NCBI GenBank assembly: GCA_035628645.1
Contig: DASPJL010000084.1
Location: 1-20,687 of the forward strand
Length of the DNA: 20,687 nucleotides
Origin: DASPJL01 sp035628645
GTDB taxonomy: Bacteria; Bacteroidota; Bacteroidia; Cytophagales; Cyclobacteriaceae
Direction: 5' to 3'
Below are positions 13,477 through 19,947 of the stretch, one piece after another. The first letter of the stretch is position 1. Every line of letters starts with the position of its first letter. Under the pieces are notes generated by a model. The model was given only the letters and a program-made list of their open reading frames with translations, ran no database searches and was not told the DNA's origin. Position numbers and translations under genes: made by a program.

Positions 13477-13842
13477 TTATTTATATAAATATTGGTCCTT
13501 CATATAATCAATGGCATTATTCTTTAGAAACGTAATTCCCCAATTGCTTAGAAAGGAAAACAACGGAGACAAAGACCGGCCTTTTTCGGTTAAGGAATAC
13601 TCTACCCTATGGGGTTTTAATGATAGTGTCGCCTTGCTGATCAAATCATCTTTCTCCAACTGTTTTAACTGTTGGCTCAGCATCTTTTCTGATATTCCGG
13701 GAAGATTCTCTTTGATTTCGCTAAAACCTTTTTTGTCAAATTGAAAAAGATGTGAAAGAATCAGGATCTTCCATTTGCCACTTACAAAGCTCAGGCTAAC
13801 GTCTATTGGGCAAGTATATAATTTGTCGTTTAGTTTGATCAT
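13477..13842 (-). CDS. HxlR-family winged-helix transcriptional regulator, 121 aa
   Basis: A HxlR/MarR-like single-domain DNA-binding protein. It begins with the typical YTCPIDVSLSFVSGKWKILIL (Cys11 is the conserved redox or sensing position in many members). The recognition region FSEIKENLPGISEKMLSQQLKQLEKDDLI and the wing VEYSLTEKGRSLSPLF follow. The ATG at 13842 is preferred over an in-frame ATG at 13893: the longer form would encode 17 residues across a palindromic operator, whereas HxlR proteins normally begin just before the CPI motif. It is divergent to the ABM monooxygenase gene and probably represses that gene and itself. Confidence 0.88.
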   Translation of the reverse strand: MIKLNDKLYTCPIDVSLSFVSGKWKILILSHLFQFDKKGFSEIKENLPGISEKMLSQQLKQLEKDDLISKATLSLKPHRVEYSLTEKGRSLSPLFSFLSNWGITFLKNNAIDYMKDQYLYK

Positions 13843-13860
13843 AAATACAGATTTTGTGGT

Positions 13861-13878
13861 ACTTACCATTTGGTAAGT
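13861..13878. promoter_or_regulatory. palindromic operator in the HxlR-monooxygenase intergenic region
   Basis: ACTTACCATTTGGTAAGT: 7-base arms around ATTT, 19 bases upstream of the HxlR start and just upstream of a -33/-7 promoter facing the monooxygenase gene. The position suits a dimeric winged-helix regulator controlling both genes. Binding is an inference. Confidence 0.6.
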
Positions 13879-13880
13879 TA

Positions 13881-13911
13881 TTGACTCCTGCAATCACATA
13901 GAATATCTTTG
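13881..13911 (+). promoter_or_regulatory. Bacteroidota-type promoter for the monooxygenase gene
   Basis: TTG at 13881-13883 and TATCTTTG at 13904-13911, spaced by 20 bases, fit the Bacteroidota consensus TTTG-N19-21-TAnnTTTG. It gives a leader of about 95 bases to the ATG at 14014. The operator lies directly upstream. Confidence 0.5.
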
Positions 13912-14013
13912 AATCGAAAATTACTCGAAAAAGTAATATAAAAAGTGTAGAATTTTTTATTGGACTATTTTTTATTCCTTGGGAAATTGATGTTGCTCAA
14001 CCAAACAAATAAT

Positions 14014-14337
14014 ATGAATACTAAAAATGATTACTCTGTAGAAATTATTAGATACACCATCCCTCAGGATAAATTTGAGAGCTTTGAAAAAGTCTACCAG
14101 GAAGCAGGTGTTTACCTGCAAAAATCACCCTATTGCCAGGGCTACGAAATCCTGCACGGTGATGAGGAGCCAAACCATTACATTGTTACCATAATCTGGA
14201 CCTCCAGGGAAGACCACCTCAATGGCTTCAGAAAGAGCGCCGAATTTTCCGATTTTTTGAGACTTGTAAGGCCATTTTACAATAACATTAATGAGATGAA
14301 GCACTATACTAAAATTCCTGTTTCCTGGAATAAGTAA
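14014..14337 (+). CDS. antibiotic biosynthesis monooxygenase (ABM) domain protein, 107 aa
   Basis: A ferredoxin-like alpha/beta-barrel ABM domain. The strand EIIRYTIPQDKFESFEKVYQEA leads into a helix, then PYCQGYEILHGDEEPNHYIVTIIW, and the helix REDHLNGFRKSAEFSDFLRLVRPF. The C-terminal strand carries MKHYTKI. These dimeric proteins oxidise or bind quinones, aromatic compounds and haem-like ligands; the substrate is not deducible. The start at 14014 (MNTKNDYSVEI) is preferred over 13960, since 18 extra residues would come from the promoter leader. It is regulated with the divergent HxlR gene and followed by a terminator. Confidence 0.82.
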   Translation: MNTKNDYSVEIIRYTIPQDKFESFEKVYQEAGVYLQKSPYCQGYEILHGDEEPNHYIVTIIWTSREDHLNGFRKSAEFSDFLRLVRPFYNNINEMKHYTKIPVSWNK

Positions 14338-14365
14338 AGAAGTGCAAGTTGTCCTTTAGATTCTG

Positions 14366-14395
14366 TGCCAATATAAGTGTGGTTTGGCATTTTTT
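14366..14395 (+). terminator. intrinsic terminator after the ABM gene
   Basis: TGCCAA (14366-14371) and TTGGCA (14384-14389) with a 12-base loop, followed by six T (14390-14395). It is placed 29 bases after the stop. Confidence 0.75.
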
Positions 14396-14590
14396 CGAAT
14401 GCTTCCCACTAGAACCCTTGATTATAAAAGGTAATGAAGTTTGTAGGTAAGCCGGCGCGAAGGGGATTGAAAGAAAAGTGTGAGATATACGCCTTTGTTT
14501 TTTTTAGTCTCTCAACGTTCGCTTGCATACAGACGCACCCATTAGTCTTAACTTTTAAAATTCTTTTCACAATCTTTTCCTTTTAAATAA

Positions 14591-14598
14591 TACCTTTG
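14591..14598 (+). promoter_or_regulatory. -7 element upstream of the AraC-type regulator
   Basis: TACCTTTG matches TAnnTTTG exactly and lies 22 bases before the ATG at 14621. No strong -33 TTTG sits at the right distance, which could mean activator dependence. The rest of 14396-14590 shows no gene. Confidence 0.4.
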
Positions 14599-14620
14599 GT
14601 TTATTATCAAAGCTGAAGTT

Positions 14621-15810
14621 ATGGATCTTTCTAAATCGATAGAAATCGCTCTGTATTCCGGGATTGTTCAAGGGTTGTTTTTGGCTTTCTTTCTGCCCAA
14701 GCTGACAAAGTCAAACAGAGAAGCTAACAAAATCCTTGCTTACTGCTGTCGCTTGCCGCTATAGCTACTTTTCTTTTCTTAAATATCGTTCATCTGTCTC
14801 AATGGACCATACACAGCCACGCGTTTCTCGATACGATCCCCTTTTTATTTGCCCCCGCACTTTATTTTTATATAGCTAAATTTCTATTTCATTCTTATAA
14901 ACCCAAATATGTTTTTTTGCACTTTCTGCCTGCCATCTGCCATTTTTTGTATGCACTTTCTCTTTTCATGTATACAGAAGAGGAATATACCCGTTTGGCT
15001 GGCGAAGGTGAATTAATAGGGCAGTGGGCTTTTGTTTTCAGCGTGCTTGTTCTTTTGCTTTTTGTTTATTGGCTTGCCTCTGTTCAATTGCTGATAAAAT
15101 TCAGTAAAGAAAAAGAAAAAGTTCTTTCGTATCATCAAAACGTTACCTTTCTGGCCACCTTTTTAGGCGCGGCCTTTATCAGTTATCTGGTAGGCATTCT
15201 TTTTAGCCTTCATTACTTTTTTGGCATTGAGCTTTTTTCCTTTACCGGAATGAACCTGGGGTGGATCATCCTGCCCATTTTAACGTATTCAATTTCCTGG
15301 TTTGCCCTTATTCAACCGGATGCTATGCGGGTGAGCTACCATGAAAAGAAAAAGACTGTTTCCCGCATGCAGGATAAGGCGCTTGCCGAGTATAAGATCA
15401 GGCTTGAAGCATTAATGCGACAGGAAAAGCTGTACCTCAACCCGTTGCTGAAACTAAATGAAGTAGCTGAAAAACTGCAACTGGATACCACCAGGCTTTC
15501 GTGGCTAATCAACGAAGGGTATGGTTGTAACTTTTATGATTTTGTTAATCAATACAGAATTGATGCATTTATTCAGAAAATTAATAATAAAGAACACAAG
15601 CACCACACTTTACTTGCTTTGGCCTATGAGACAGGTTTTAATTCCAAAACCACATTCAATAAGTCTTTTAAGAATTACCTTAAGATTACGCCCAGCGCTT
15701 ATGTGAAAAAAATGAATTCCACAGAACATTTTTCACTGTCACTGGAAAATAAAGCCAACCACTATACTGTTCGTAGCCAAAACAGTAAATCAGAATCCAC
15801 AAGTATTTAA
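14621..15810 (+). pseudogene. membrane-bound AraC-family regulator with a one-base frameshift
   Basis: From the ATG at 14621 the frame reads MDLSKSIEIALYSGIVQGLF and on to ANKILA. It then breaks at about 14740 and reaches TAG 20 bases later. Reading one base on gives LLLSLAAIATFLFLNIVHLS and then an uninterrupted frame to 15810, so one T seems lost (GCTTTACTG to GCTTACTG). The restored protein of about 396 aa has six or seven membrane segments in the first 250 residues. A cytoplasmic C-terminus carries the AraC helix-turn-helix: LNPLLKLNEVAEKLQLDTTR, INEGYGCNFYDFVNQYRID, AYETGFNSKTTFNKSFKNYL. A shorter protein starting at TTG 14917 would keep the DNA-binding domain. Sequencing error remains possible. 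The lipoprotein gene downstream is the likely target. Confidence 0.82.
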
Positions 15811-15903
15811 TTTAAGGAGTTTGCTCATCTGCATGCAGACGGTCGCTTTCTAAATACTGACAAGGTACTATTGATCTTTCACTAACTAAAATTTTAAAAA
15901 ACG

Positions 15904-16839
15904 ATGAAAAGTCAATTTACCAAGAAAAGAGTAAGTGCAATTTTAATTGCCTTATTTGCTTTGTCATTTTTTTCCTCCTGTCAACTAATAGATTTTGAAG
16001 GGGGAGGTTATGGCTCAACACCAGATACCGCTACAAAAAACAAATTAGACCTCATTCTTAAAGAGTTTACAAGAACAGAGGAAGTGAAGGACGGCGAGGC
16101 GCATAGAGATCTGTTTTTATCCTCCTCCTCCAAGGTAAACTTCATCCTCAAAAACTATGGTTCACCTATGCTGATACCCTTTAGTAGGGACCAATGGATC
16201 GGTTATTTTACCAGTTGGGATTATGACTACTATCCTGTTTATGGTAACGATAAGTATTATATAGAAAGAGGTGTCGCTATTAATCAACATGATTTTAGGG
16301 GATATAAAAACGAACAGGAAGATATTTATGGAACCGATCTTTTTATGTTTGTAGATACTCAGGAGGGCTGGGAAATTTTAAGCCTTTCTGCCACTGTTGT
16401 CAACCCGGATGACAAAAGAGATTATTCTTCCCTTTCCATTAATTCTTCACCCGAATCTGCGTTTAAAGCTTTTGAAAAAGGAATAAACGAAAAGGACTCC
16501 AATGCCTATGAAAGTGCATTTACCAGTACCAATGTACCTTGCTTCCGTATCCGGGGGAAATTAAAAGAAGCTTATTCGGACGATTTACATTCAGCATCCG
16601 CTTTTTATGGCTCAATCCCAGAAAACGTTAGCAATCTGAAGATCAAACTGGAGGATGTAAATATTGATATCCACGATCAACTGACCGCTGTTGCTTCCTC
16701 AGAATATACTATTACCAAGGATGGGATAAAAGTAGAAAAAGGAAATATGCTGGCTACGATGGTCGCCACCCCAGATATGGGATGGAAAATAAGTTCAATG
16801 GTTTTTTCTATTTCCATGCAGGCCAGGAGCATAAAGTAA
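15904..16839 (+). CDS. lipoprotein with two tandem NTF2/SnoaL-like domains, 311 aa
   Basis: A basic N-terminus, a hydrophobic core and the lipobox FFSSC (Cys26) make it a lipoprotein. Residues of about 42-172 and 183-308 look like two NTF2-like cone domains. Each begins with a helix pair (KLDLILKEFTRTEEVKDG and SAFKAFEKGINEKDSNAYES), then curved strands, and each ends in an EGWEILSLS or MGWKISSMV strand. That final G-W-K/E-I motif is typical of DUF4440/SnoaL-type proteins. It may bind a small ligand in the periplasm or outer membrane; no enzymatic residues can be claimed. It lies 93 bases after the frameshifted AraC regulator, in the same direction, and is followed by a strong terminator. Confidence 0.72.
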   Translation: MKSQFTKKRVSAILIALFALSFFSSCQLIDFEGGGYGSTPDTATKNKLDLILKEFTRTEEVKDGEAHRDLFLSSSSKVNFILKNYGSPMLIPFSRDQWIGYFTSWDYDYYPVYGNDKYYIERGVAINQHDFRGYKNEQEDIYGTDLFMFVDTQEGWEILSLSATVVNPDDKRDYSSLSINSSPESAFKAFEKGINEKDSNAYESAFTSTNVPCFRIRGKLKEAYSDDLHSASAFYGSIPENVSNLKIKLEDVNIDIHDQLTAVASSEYTITKDGIKVEKGNMLATMVATPDMGWKISSMVFSISMQARSIK

Positions 16840-16871
16840 AAGTCTGAGGATTCGTAAAAAAGGATTAGTCT

Positions 16872-16912
16872 CAGTGAAATTAGTAATCACTGCTAATTTC
16901 ACTGTGTTTTTT
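16872..16912 (+). terminator. strong intrinsic terminator
   Basis: CAGTGAAATTAG (16872-16883) and CTAATTTCACTG (16893-16904) form a perfect 12-bp stem with a 9-base loop, followed by TGTTTTTT. It ends the AraC-lipoprotein transcript. The stretch from here to 17144 shows only a 29-codon frame (17037-17126) that I do not support as a gene. Confidence 0.88.
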
Positions 16913-17101
16913 CGATTAAACTACCTATGCAAAAGTTTTGTCACTGTATTTGGTTTTGTTATTTTACTCAGATCTTTTACTTTTCAGGATACACTCTTTT
17001 AAAGAGAACTCTATTTTTTAAAAAAATCCAATAACTATGAATTACCCGCAGTTGATTTTTGATCTAAACACCGGCGTCTGGTTTATGTTAGGAAACGATT
17101 T

Positions 17102-17109
17102 TAGGTTTG
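17102..17109 (+). promoter_or_regulatory. possible -7 element for the MORN_2 lipoprotein gene
   Basis: TAGGTTTG fits TAnnTTTG and lies 35 bases before the ATG at 17145. A convincing -33 element is not visible. Confidence 0.35.
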
Positions 17110-17144
17110 GAATCATTGGGAACTGACGGTTATAAAAAGTTGAT

Positions 17145-17918
17145 ATGGATAAAATATTTTTTATGGTTTTTTTTATTCTCACTTTAATCTCTTGCGCTGA
17201 GAAAAAGGAGATATCTAATTATTATGATTCAGGAAATATAAAATCCAAGGGGGAGTTTATAAATGGGGAGAAAGTAGGATGGTTTTATGAGTATTATGAA
17301 AATGGTAATTTGAAATCGAAATCTTTTTGGAAAGAGGGATTTCTAAATGGTAAGGGAATAAATTATTTTGAAAATGGCCAAGTAAGTATTATTTCCCATT
17401 GGAAGAATGGCCAACAAGATGGTGAAGCTAAAGAGTTTAGCGAGATCGGAAGGTTAACAGCTAGATCATTTTATAAGGACGACAAACTCGTAGGTGATGT
17501 TTTCTTTTACGATGTGAATGGTAATTTGATTGAAAGACAGCTATATAATAACGATGGTTATTTGATCTACTATTCAAAATTTGCAAATAACAGAAAAGTT
17601 GATGAGTCAATATTACCATTTTACAAATCAAAAGCCGATACAATAAGTCTAGGGGAGAATTATGAGGTAAATATTTGCTTAGGGATTAAATTAGAAGCAG
17701 ATGTTAAAATCTATTTGGGAGAACTAGATGCTGAAGCACAGTTGATTGATACAATTGAAATTGTAGAAAGCGATGATAATGTTATCTTTCACTACTCAGA
17801 GAAACCGGTTAGTGCTGGGAAAAATGCAATTTCTGGTATATTTTTTCATGAAGAAAATAGTATTGATTCAACTTCAATTACTGGGTATTCTTTTAAGCAT
17901 GGTTATTATGTAAAGTAA
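17145..17918 (+). CDS. MORN_2-repeat lipoprotein (YwqK-like), 257 aa
   Basis: Signal MDKIFFMVFFILTLISC with the lipid cysteine at residue 17. Residues of about 22-130 are four to five MORN_2-type repeats of the form YYxNGNLKSKSFWKxGxxxG: YYDSGNIKSKGEFINGEKVG, then YYENGNLKSKSFWKEGFLNG, YFENGQVSIISHWKNGQQDG, FSEIGRLTARSFYKDDKLVG and YDVNGNLIERQLYNNDG. The C-terminal 110 residues form a different beta-rich domain. Proteins with these repeats are often annotated as YwqK-family antitoxins in Bacteroidota, but that label does not show that they neutralise a toxin. No toxin candidate is adjacent. It is probably an envelope-anchored protein. Confidence 0.8.
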   Translation: MDKIFFMVFFILTLISCAEKKEISNYYDSGNIKSKGEFINGEKVGWFYEYYENGNLKSKSFWKEGFLNGKGINYFENGQVSIISHWKNGQQDGEAKEFSEIGRLTARSFYKDDKLVGDVFFYDVNGNLIERQLYNNDGYLIYYSKFANNRKVDESILPFYKSKADTISLGENYEVNICLGIKLEADVKIYLGELDAEAQLIDTIEIVESDDNVIFHYSEKPVSAGKNAISGIFFHEENSIDSTSITGYSFKHGYYVK

Positions 17919-17922
17919 TAGT

Positions 17923-18083
17923 TTCTTGTTCTCACGGGACGAAAACAAGATGGAAAATCAATAGTGCCGGAAAATGATTCATCAAAAAGACGGTACTAAT
18001 TAACACTGGTTCATGATTGAAAAGTGCTTTTGATGTTGGAAATAAGCCGGGGCAATGGGTGAAACGTAAACAATTTAGGGCAT
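17923..18083 (+). repeat. degenerate cassette-type spacer, element A-like copy 4
   Basis: CTCAC-GGGACGAAAA-AAGATG (17930-17952) matches the loop side of element A, but here the stem is TCTTGTT (17924-17930) with AACAAGA (17944-17950). A second stem is TAGTGCCG (17962-17969) with CGGTACTA (17991-17998). AAGTGCT (18022-18028) and GGGGCAATGGG (18050-18060) echo the other spacers. The final AAACAATTTAGGGCATTAAAAG corresponds to AACAAGTTAGGTGCCATTTT at 7889. The GTTAGG core is changed to TTTAGG, so it may be non-functional. Confidence 0.45.
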
Positions 18084-18093
18084 TAAAAGTTAT

Positions 18094-18336
18094 ATGAAAT
18101 TTTTAAAAATTATTCTATTTTTTCAGATAGCAATTCTGCTTCTGTTGCTAATGTTTTATTCTCAACTCAAGGTAGAGAATGATTTTTTAGGGGAAAAAAT
18201 TGAGATTTTCCGAAAGAAATATAAGAATCCTGCAGAGGCAAATAATAGAAAATTGAAAGAATGTGCGGCCATTGCAAGGCAGTTGGAAAGGGAAGTTGAA
18301 GAAAGAAGAAAAATACCTAAAAAAGAAGAAAATTAA
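18094..18336 (+). CDS. small membrane coiled-coil protein, 80 aa
   Basis: One N-terminal hydrophobic segment (residues 4-22) is followed by a long charged helix, rich in Lys, Glu and Arg (ERKLKECAAI..., QLEREVEERRKI), with coiled-coil character. It could be a signal-anchored protein with the helix in the periplasm. It pairs with the next gene, from which it is separated by three bases, and the two share size and layout, so they probably form a two-gene operon. The family is unknown. Confidence 0.6.
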   Translation: MKFLKIILFFQIAILLLLLMFYSQLKVENDFLGEKIEIFRKKYKNPAEANNRKLKECAAIARQLEREVEERRKIPKKEEN

Positions 18337-18339
18337 ATT

Positions 18340-18597
18340 ATGACAAAAAAAATAGTTTTACTATCTATCAATCTTATAGTATTCCTCTTAATTGTATTGC
18401 TAACTACCTTTTCTATAAAAACCAGAAATGTTAATATGAGATTACAAGAAATTATCACTTATTATCCTAGATCCATGCAAATTTATTTGGACTCTTCAAA
18501 TATTGAAATTTCTAAGTGTAGAGAACGCATTAATGCTCTAAATAAAGAATTAATAAGCGAGGAAAGACTCGTAAAAAATCATAAAGAAACAGAATAA
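18340..18597 (+). CDS. small membrane coiled-coil protein, 85 aa
   Basis: Starts three bases after the stop of the preceding gene, which argues for translational coupling. It has an N-terminal hydrophobic segment (residues 5-25) and then a helical region with heptad-like spacing (NIEISKCRERINALNKELI, SEERLVKNHKETE). The layout matches the gene before it: short cytoplasmic tail, one membrane segment, external coiled coil with a single cysteine in the middle. The two proteins may be paralogues or form a heteromer. Function unknown. Confidence 0.6.
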   Translation: MTKKIVLLSINLIVFLLIVLLTTFSIKTRNVNMRLQEIITYYPRSMQIYLDSSNIEISKCRERINALNKELISEERLVKNHKETE

Positions 18598-18626
18598 GGA
18601 GGTCAAATAATTATACTTCACCTGGA

Positions 18627-18660
18627 TTAATAATTATTAAAGGATCCTCGTTTAAGATCA
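18627..18660. repeat. small hairpin repeat, copy 2
   Basis: AATAATTATTAAAGGATCCTCGTTTAAGAT aligns with TTATAATTATTTAAGCGTCCTCGCTTAAGAT at 9902-9932. The stem is partly decayed (TTAAA with TTTAA). Both copies follow a small membrane protein gene. Confidence 0.45.
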
Positions 18661-18725
18661 TCTTCCCCCCACACAAATCTTTTTTCTCACTTTCTAAGTA
18701 TCTTCACATATAAACATTATTCAAC

Positions 18726-19760
18726 ATGGAATTAGGCGTAGGCATGTTTGGCGATTTGCATACAAACAGCAAAGGTGAAGCGCAGCCTGCACAGCAGCGG
18801 TTGCAGGAGATCATTGAAGAAATCCGGTTAATGGACGAAGTGGGCTTGGATTTCTTTGGTATAGGCGAGCACCACCGTCCGGATTATGTAGTCTCCAGTC
18901 CTGAAACCATACTAGCAGCAGCAGCTACCATAACAAAGAAAATCAAGTTGGGAAGCGCCGTTTCGGTGCTCAGTTCATCGGATCCCGTGCGCTTGTATCA
19001 AAACTTTGCAACTGTAGATCTGATCTCAGGCGGCAGAGCGGAACTGAATGTGGGCCGGGGAAGTTTTACCGAATCATTTCCGCTATTCGGCTATAACCTT
19101 TCTGATTACAACGAACTGTTTGAAGAGAAACTGGAGTTGCTCCTGCAAATCAATAAAAACAGGCGAGTGAGCTGGAAGGGAAAGTTTCGGGCCTCATTGG
19201 ACAACCAGGAAGTCCTGCCGCGAGCGGTAAACGATAGCCTCCCTATCTGGGTAGCAGTAGGAGGTACACCAGAATCGGTGCTTCGGGCTGGTAGATTAGG
19301 ACTACCCGTTATCTTCGCTATCATAGGCGGAAATCCTGCACATTTCAAACCTTTATTTGATTACTACCGCGAGGTCTACAACCATTTTGACCATGATACC
19401 AATACTTTGCAGGTAGGTGTGCATATGCATGCTTTTTTCGGAGAAGATAGTCGGCAGACCGCCGATGAATATTATCCTGTATATGCTGCGCAAATGAACC
19501 GCATTGGCCGGCAAAGAGGCTGGCCGCCTTACCAAAAGCAGCAATTTGAAATGGGACGTGCGGCAGACGGCAATTTAATTATTGGAGATGCAAACGAAGC
19601 GATCGAGAAAATACTTCAGATGCAGGAGCTCTTTGACCTTACCCGCTTTTCTGCCCATATGGATGTAGGCGGTCCTTCGCACCTGTCAATGATGAAATCC
19701 ATAGAAATCTTCGGGACGAAAATTGCGCCAAAGGTGAGAGCGGCATTAAAAAACGGTTAG
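18726..19760 (+). CDS. LLM-class flavin-dependent oxidoreductase (luciferase-like monooxygenase), 344 aa
   Basis: A full-length bacterial-luciferase-type TIM barrel. The start is GVGMFGDLHTNSKGEA, followed by GLDFFGIGEHHRPDYVVSSP (residues 40-59), a typical strand-helix pair in this family. Next come KIKLGSAVSVLSSSDPVRLY and SGGRAELNVGRGSFTESFPLFGY, with AELNVGRGSF at the flavin side, and then LPIWVAVGGTPES and GDANEAIEKI. Such enzymes use FMN with a partner reductase to oxidise small organic substrates; the substrate is unknown. The length is normal. GC content is visibly higher than in the flanking orphan genes, so this looks like a core-type gene. It stands alone. Confidence 0.9.
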   Translation: MELGVGMFGDLHTNSKGEAQPAQQRLQEIIEEIRLMDEVGLDFFGIGEHHRPDYVVSSPETILAAAATITKKIKLGSAVSVLSSSDPVRLYQNFATVDLISGGRAELNVGRGSFTESFPLFGYNLSDYNELFEEKLELLLQINKNRRVSWKGKFRASLDNQEVLPRAVNDSLPIWVAVGGTPESVLRAGRLGLPVIFAIIGGNPAHFKPLFDYYREVYNHFDHDTNTLQVGVHMHAFFGEDSRQTADEYYPVYAAQMNRIGRQRGWPPYQKQQFEMGRAADGNLIIGDANEAIEKILQMQELFDLTRFSAHMDVGGPSHLSMMKSIEIFGTKIAPKVRAALKNG

Positions 19761-19881
19761 GTATTTATGGCAATGCAATGTCCCACTGGTGGGGAAGCAG
19801 CGGTCCAACGGGAGACTATACTATGAGATTAAGTATTAACTAGGGAGTTATCCAAGCTATTTTATCCGAGAACGCCGCCTT

Positions 19882-19930
19882 TCCCTCCTTTTCTAAGAGG
19901 GATGTCGGCAAGACGGGGTGTTTAAAGTTC
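19882..19930. repeat. intergenic hairpin sequence between the convergent genes
   Basis: TCCCTC (19882-19887) and GAGGGA (19897-19902) form a hairpin, followed by TGTCGGCAAGACGGGGTG. It lies between the convergent LLM gene and winged-helix gene. It resembles a scattered Bacteroidota intergenic repeat from memory, but no second copy is in this window. Confidence 0.35.
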
Positions 19931-19947
19931 TGACAACAAAATTTTGC

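Noticed and set aside
13511..13744. Plus-strand 77-residue frame
   Set aside because: It is antisense to the HxlR regulator, which has clear family motifs.
17037..17126. 29-codon frame in the gap before the MORN_2 gene
   Set aside because: Short, no recognisable motif, and it overlaps the -7-like element; probably chance or a fragment.
17145..17918. Calling the MORN_2 lipoprotein an antitoxin of a toxin-antitoxin pair
   Set aside because: The usual label comes from repeat annotation; there is a lipoprotein signal and no toxin-like neighbour.
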